NCBI RefSeq assembly: GCF_000226095.1
Contig: NC_016472.1
Coordinates: forward strand, 5,766,001 to 5,830,000
Origin: Thermothelomyces thermophilus ATCC 42464
Taxonomy: Eukaryota; Ascomycota; Sordariomycetes; Sordariales; Chaetomiaceae
Reading direction: 5' to 3'
DNA: 64,000 bases
The notes under the pieces were generated by a model, which saw only the letters and a program-made list of their open reading frames with translations, was not told the origin of the DNA and ran no database searches. A program made the translations under genes and the position numbers. Shown here in pieces: positions 58,422 to 64,000 of this stretch; positions within the stretch are counted from its first letter, which is position 1; each line of letters begins with the position of its first letter.

Positions 58422-61400
58422 CATACGATAATGCCTAAAGAGAAACGGACTCGACTCCCGGAAGCTAGATCATAGAGCCGACGGGTTGAGGCATCACGAT
58501 GTTGGGTTGGAGAAAGCCGTATGGTTGGGAGGACCGCTATTTGACTGTTCACGAGAACGAAGGAATACAATCAGTTCCCGACAGCAGGATAGCAACACGC
58601 TTCAGCTAGAGGCACCGGGACATAATAGTAGAAGCAGCGTTCTTTCCGGCCATTGTGCTTTCCTTTGTCTCGTGGTCTTCGCTTTTGTCCCTTTGCTCCT
58701 AGCCTCTCCCCATCTCTCCCCCCAGTGAGAACGCGATGTTGTGATACGGATCTGCGTAAAAACACGCGAGGTTGGGTTGATAACACGGCTGCCGGAAGCC
58801 GGGCGCTTGCTCTTTGCCTTGTGTGGATCATGTGGGGCGCTTGGGCATCCATTTTGCGCTCAGCTACCACGTAAGGCGGCAAGGCAGGCATCTACATAGT
58901 ACATACATCCGTACAAGTATCCCTACTCGCGCGAGTTCGAGGACCAGTCCGGGCGAAAAGTGCCGAGTACATCCTATACTTTAACAACACCCCATCACGT
59001 TTTTGGTGTAGGCTTAGCTTGCTTATACGACCTTATATTAACGCATTCCTTTTCGATTTACTGGGCGTGGACTTCTTGCTGTCTGGGCCAGGTCTTTTCG
59101 CCAGATCTAACTCTCCAGATTACGTGGGTTGCCACGGCTACCTAAAGGTGTATCCAAGTCATTAATACCCGTTAGGGTATCCGGCTATCTTACATTAAGA
59201 CTAGGTAAGTAGCACCAGTAAATCGATCCGCAAACTTCCTTGCTAGGAGAGGGTTTCTAAATCCGGACTCTGTCCCCCAAGATTCCTGTTCACCATCCCG
59301 ACCGAGAGCCACAATGTTGGGCGGCGCATGGCGGAAAGTGCCGCCGGTGGTGTTTCACGCTTCCGATGTTTGATATGCGGCGGTAGGCAGCATTGAGACA
59401 CTGGGCACCTTCCCGATTCTGTAAAAACGTCACAAGCGATGCGACAGCACCCTTGTTAGGATGAGGCAAAGTGGTCTATCTCCTCTCTTGGCGTAGGAGC
59501 ACATCCCACCTGTTACGTCTACGCTAACCATGCACGCACTACTCCGTACACCAATTAGTTTACAAGGAGTCCACTTCTCCGTCCTTGGTATGGCACAGAG
59601 TATTCGTAGATTCCTGGCCCAAGTCGGGTGCCGACGGGGTTGTTATTATTGGCTGTCGGGTAGCCTAATTAGATGATATTTTGAACATCGGTGCCTACGA
59701 GGTACTATTGTGCAACCCCTGTTAGCAAACGTATGTAAGGACATTATCACAGTCCACGTGTACCAAGCGGCCTCTCCAACGCAATGTACTGTATGTATGC
59801 ACATACATACATACATACGAGTACATGGCAGCTTTGAGCGAGGGCGAATCTCCCGCTACGCTAGGTAGGGGCAGCATCTTGGAGAACACTGCGAGCACAG
59901 ATGTTGGAGAACTACCTAGGTGCCTAGGTGCTATTTAGAGCGCATAGGATGCTTATGCACAGGAGGACATGCCAACAGCTTTTTTTGGCTTTGGATGTTT
60001 TCTTAACGCGCAGTTCGCAGCGGGCAGTGTCTGCAGGGTTGGAATCCTTGGTGAGCGTGTTTCATCTAAATTGTTTTGCCCGCTGGTGCTCACCTTCCCC
60101 GAAATAGAGGCGAGCGGATTTATGCTTCGGTCCCGAACGATGATGCGGGTTGCCCGAACCACCCTGAGAAGACACATGGCGCATCTCATCCTCCTGCTTC
60201 AACTGGCGGCTGAAAGGGGAAGTCGCCATCGGCCAGGCACGCGTCTTTTGCACAGCATTGCGTAGTATTGCGTAGTATAAAATAGGAAATAACGGAAATG
60301 GATGGTTGTGTCGCAGTCGCGACCGTAATAGGAGAATTTGAGAAGGATGGCCACGGGAGAATGCACGACCTCACCTGGCCGCAGATCAGGATCGCACTAT
60401 CGGCCACGAACCACTTGGGCGGCGAATCCAGGGCGGTTCCGATCGCAGTGAATACCTCTCTCCCTTCTCGTGATGGCGCTCCAGCTAGACAACACGCAGC
60501 CCTTCCCAGATCGATGAATGTGGGATAGATCACCATAGGCTGGCCACGGAAATGGCCCATTTTGACTGAAGAGTTCCACGTAGAAGGAAAGTCCTTGGTT
60601 TGTATGGGACGGGTAGCTTTATCCTCGAAGTCAGTGGTCGATGCTAATGTCAGCGGGGGGGTTGTTATGAAGGGAGGCTCTGGGCTAGCGACATGACTCG
60701 TTGGCTCCTTTTCTTGATGGATCAGGGACGGCTGCTAATAAAGGTCTAGTCTTTTGGGACCTTTAGAAGAACGCTCGGGCTTATCTCACCCGACAATACG
60801 GCAAGCGTTTTGGGGCGAATCCAGTGAGCTTGGCGAATGTTCGTGTCCGGGTCCCAGGTCAGACAGGGTAAGGTAGTTATGTGGATCGATGGAAACACAA
60901 ACCCAAGCTCCCGGCAACTTGGAAAGCGGTTCGGTTTTACTCCGGAACGCTCGCAAGTGTAAATTGCAGGGGTTGCGCTCCGGGGCGCCGGCTCCCGGGC
61001 TTAGCTCATGTTCAGAGCCCCCCGCCGGCCTTCCTGACATGGTAAAGCCCGCAATTTGTGCGATCGGGTTGTGGCCCCACCTTCCTTCTGCTCCTTGGAA
61101 CTGCGGGAACAAACTTACGCGGCACAGCAGTTTGGGTCGTGTGGAGGAGTGCGTACTCGCCCGCATACACTACGCTACGTACGCTACACTAGTGTACACT
61201 ACGCCGTAGTAGGTCCGCCGCTCGCTTCGCCCCGAATCAGACCAGCATCAGCCTAACCAACCAGCCACAAACCACCGACAAATTCACACTACATGCCGAC
61301 GTCAAACGCGACAGACATCGCAGGCGGTTTCTGCAAGTCTCTGTCGCAGAAGCCGATTTTGAGCGAGCCTACGACCAAGAGGAATCGTTGACGTCCTTTT

Positions 61401-62512
61401 TGCTCGAGGTTAAAATCCACACCAGGTACGTATTCCGTACGTACGTGTAACACTGTAGTAATTAATCGCCAAACCCAATCAGCCGCCTACTATTGAGTGA
61501 TCGACTCGACCTAACTCGGTTCGTTCTGGGAGCCGTTGCGGGCATCGCTCCGGCCAGCACGAGAGACCAGGTGATTGGTCGAAGGAGTACAGAAGAAGGC
61601 GCAGCTTGCGAGCCTGTCTGTCCGCTGGATCGGCGCTTCGGCGCTTCACGGTCACACGCGCGTGTACTATTAGAGTTAGTATGTATGTATGTATGTATGT
61701 ACATCACGCCATGCCCGGCGGCACGGAGACAAGCAACGCGGACCCCCCCCACCATCCCCCCGCTTGGACCTTCCCCACCAAGAAGGTTGAATGTACACTA
61801 GTGTACCAATTTGCAGGGACACGGTGTGTTCGTCGGAATCGCATCCGAACCGCAAGCCTATCCCCGTCGACGCCACCTTGGGTCTCATCGAACTTTGTCG
61901 CCCCGGTTATGGTTAATTGGCGATCCTGGCAAAACAGAAACCGTCGAGACCTTCAGAGACCAGGAGCAGACGATCTGACGCTTGCCTCATGGCGTCTGCG
62001 GCGCAGTGGTGTTTCCGATGTCCGCCGCTGCGACTGGCCCTATTATAGGGACTAGTGCTACTGTTATCGGTCACCTCTCTCCGTACCTACATAACTACAT
62101 TCCAAAATGCTTCTCCGGCCGGCCGGCCGTCTCCAGCAGGCAGCGCGGCGGTGGCACGCCGTTAGTTAATCTCGCCGCTCCCTTCCTCACGCCCCTGTTT
62201 GAGACTTTGGGCGATGGGCCGGGGGGTTGAGATCCTCCCACCTTCCCCTGGGACCCCTTGCCCCCTTCTGGCTTGCGGATTCGGGGACAAGGTGGAGTAC
62301 TGTCCGTCCGCCCCTGTCGCGCGCGATCCCGGAAATACACTAGCTGTAATGACGACGACGAGATACATGTACGTCCGTACATCATCGTTTCCCCCTTTGG
62401 CCATGGAATGGAGCATAGTACGTCGTTCAAGTCGGGTTACCGACTTCCAAAGAATCTCTTCGAAATCAGGGTCACTTCAACTCGCCCCATTCGAGCCTTC
62501 GATACCATCACC
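58422..62512. other. Long intergenic region, no supported gene
   Basis: About 4 kb. Microsatellites CATA at 59800-59818 and GTAT at 61680-61700, and an ACTCCGTA half-palindrome at 59541, are visible. Minus frames at 60186-60560 (124 codons) and plus frames near 61493-62055 show no domain or splice pattern. The last ~250 bp, pyrimidine-rich, precede the zinc-cluster gene. Confidence 0.5.
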
Positions 62513-64000
62513 ATGGCCGCCTCGCCGCCACGGTCCAGTGCTGTCGACGCAGAGCTTCCTTGCATGCCTCGTCGACAGTCGTGCGACCGTTGCCATGAGC
62601 AAAAGGTTCGCTGTGTCACCGTGGAGGCGGCTGGCTCCGAGGCTTTCGGGGATATTGCGGAGGAGGGTACCCAAAACCCAGGCGGACACTTCATCTCGTC
62701 GGTGCCATGCGCGCGATGCAGAAAGGCCGGGGCGGTTTGCATCTACAGCCGTATGTGTCAACATCCCCCCTTGGCAATGAGCTTGAGGCTTTTTCACGCT
62801 AGCTGGGTGACCACTAACAGCAATATGCAGCTCAGTTACCGTCCGGCCGCCCACGGCGTCGACAGGATTCGAGAGCGGCCCCGCCTCGGAGACGAGGGAG
62901 ACGGGCCTCGATAAGCCCCTCCTCCTCTTCTTCCACCGCTTCACCAGAATACAGCCAGCCGTCGCCGGCACCGCTTCCCCACCAGACATCCGCCCTCACT
63001 GAATCTCCAGGCGGCATCCCCCTGAGTATCGCACATCACCCTTCTCAAGAGTTCTTCGCCCAAGATCCCGGCGCGCGCGAGACGGCCTCTCTGCCTTGCT
63101 CTACCGTTGCCTCAGCATGGCAACAAAACGTGCATCGCAACCCGGACACAGACGCTCCGCCTCTCACAGAACAGTGGCATCCGCCGTCATATCACACCAG
63201 TGGCGCTCCGACTACTCCGGCCGACACTTGCGACTTGGCCGCCTTCGCGGCTGTTCCCGCGATCCCGTGCGCATCCGTCTTCCCACAACCTGCCAACGAC
63301 ATGATCCCGACCGCAGACCACGACTTTGTTGGCGGTTATTCGTGGAGCCTCCCTTCCTCTTCGGAATCTCTCCTCGAGCAACTGTCGCAGATCAACCTGC
63401 GCATCCACCTTGGCGGACGCTCCCTGCCCGAACCATCCACCACGATGGCGCCATGGTCCTTGGCCGCAGTCAACGACGTCCTCGACGCCGCTTGCTCCCT
63501 GACTGACGCTGTGGACCGATTTACCGCCGGGAAGGCCATGTCCTCCCTGGAAGAACCACAAGAAAGCGGCAGCAGGAGAAGGAGCACGCTCGATGCGGCC
63601 TTCGATTCTTCGACCCGCCTGACGCTCCACGCGTGTCACCAGGCCCTCCTCGGCGTCTTCGACCATATCTCGGCCTAATTGCTGCTCTATCTCGCCCAGT
63701 CGCCACAACAACGAACGCCGCCCGCAACGCCGCCGCATCTTCCCGCTTATTATCTCGCGACGTGCAACCAGCAGGCAGCGGTCATGGCAAATCTCATGGC
63801 TCATCTCCTAAACGAGCTAGACCGCACTTTTCTAGCCTCATCGATGTTAATGAGCACACATTCCCTGCAACATCATCGACACCACAAGGCTACGCCGGGC
63901 CCGCCGGTGGCGCTCGGCCGAGGCACGTCCAACCCCGGCGTAGCAGGGAACCCCGGCGGGCACTGGGAGCCCCCAGATCTGCACTCTGGGCATGCCGCCT
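62513..64000 (+). CDS. Zn2Cys6 transcription factor, with in-frame stop; runs to the window edge
   Basis: Exons 62513..62750 and 62831 onward (80-bp GT-AG intron with an ACTAACAG branch). ATG lies in CACCATGGCC. The zinc cluster is CDRCHEQKVRC and CARCRKAGAVC, followed by a basic region (GRPRRRQD, PRRRGRR) and Ser-rich linkers. CX2CX6C is normal, but the loop between the third and fourth Cys is 31 residues instead of about 6. The helical C-terminal part (LTLHACHQALLGVFDHIS) resembles AflR-type regulators, a tentative comparison. A TAA at 63676-63678 ends the frame at 309 aa, yet the same frame stays open for ~107 further codons to base 64000. This suggests a nonsense mutation (CAA to TAA) or a short 45-bp intron (GTCTTC...CCCAG). 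Confidence 0.75.

Noticed and set aside
60186-60560. 124-codon minus-strand ORF
   Set aside because: Part of it looks protein-like, but no start context, domain or flanking exons could be established.
1-64000. CRISPR arrays, bacterial operons, viral genomes
   Set aside because: No regularly spaced repeats, no Shine-Dalgarno-spaced gene runs and no viral gene sets. Spliced genes and RIP indicate a fungal chromosome.

Overview
This window looks like chromosomal DNA of a filamentous ascomycete, most likely a plant-biomass-degrading member of the Sordariomycetes (Chaetomiaceae or a relative; inferred from gene content, not from a database search). Its genes carry many 50-150 bp GT-AG introns with TACTAAC/CTAAC-like branch points. 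It encodes a fungal-type secreted cellulose and xylan degradation set, fungal zinc-cluster regulators and an unspliced tRNA-Asn. It also holds a large block of transposons whose codons are riddled with C-to-T/G-to-A stops, the footprint expected of repeat-induced point mutation (RIP).

Layout. 1-2291: a spliced nuclear-type hypothetical gene running off the left edge. 5322-6894: an Aur1/Ipt1-like PAP2 membrane protein. 7207-24500: a 17.3 kb three-level transposon nest. A Ty1/Copia element with 212-bp LTRs and a CTCTT target duplication contains a 5'-truncated Tad-like LINE, which is split by a complete 7.56 kb chromodomain Ty3/Gypsy element with ~430-bp LTRs and a CTATA duplication. All three lie on the minus strand and are full of TAG/TAA codons. 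The Gypsy element also carries a relic of an antisense Cys-rich/coiled-coil ORF.

26.9-32.9 kb is an unstable accessory patch: a hypothetical gene whose 3' end appears to have been exchanged with that of a convergent LysM pseudogene by a 399-bp inversion, a protein-kinase-like gene, an aminoglycoside-phosphotransferase-like gene with a decayed partial copy beside it, and a small unrecognised gene. 33183-34572 is a RIP-decayed Tc1/mariner element with 34-bp inverted repeats and TA duplications.

From 35.9 to 56.2 kb the window carries three secreted carbohydrate-active enzymes: a GH2 glycosidase (7 exons, one of 12 bp), an AA9 lytic polysaccharide monooxygenase with a C-terminal CBM1, and a GH11 xylanase. 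tRNA-Asn(GTT), a large zinc-finger regulator and an F-box protein lie between them. The AA9 enzyme would open crystalline cellulose, the GH11 enzyme would cut xylan and the GH2 enzyme would trim side sugars, so the three plausibly serve the same extracellular task. They are spaced apart and are not an operon. The right end holds a small unresolved gene (57813-58421) and a Zn2Cys6 regulator (62513 onward) with an in-frame stop before the window edge. Intergenic spaces of 1-4 kb are otherwise empty as far as can be read.
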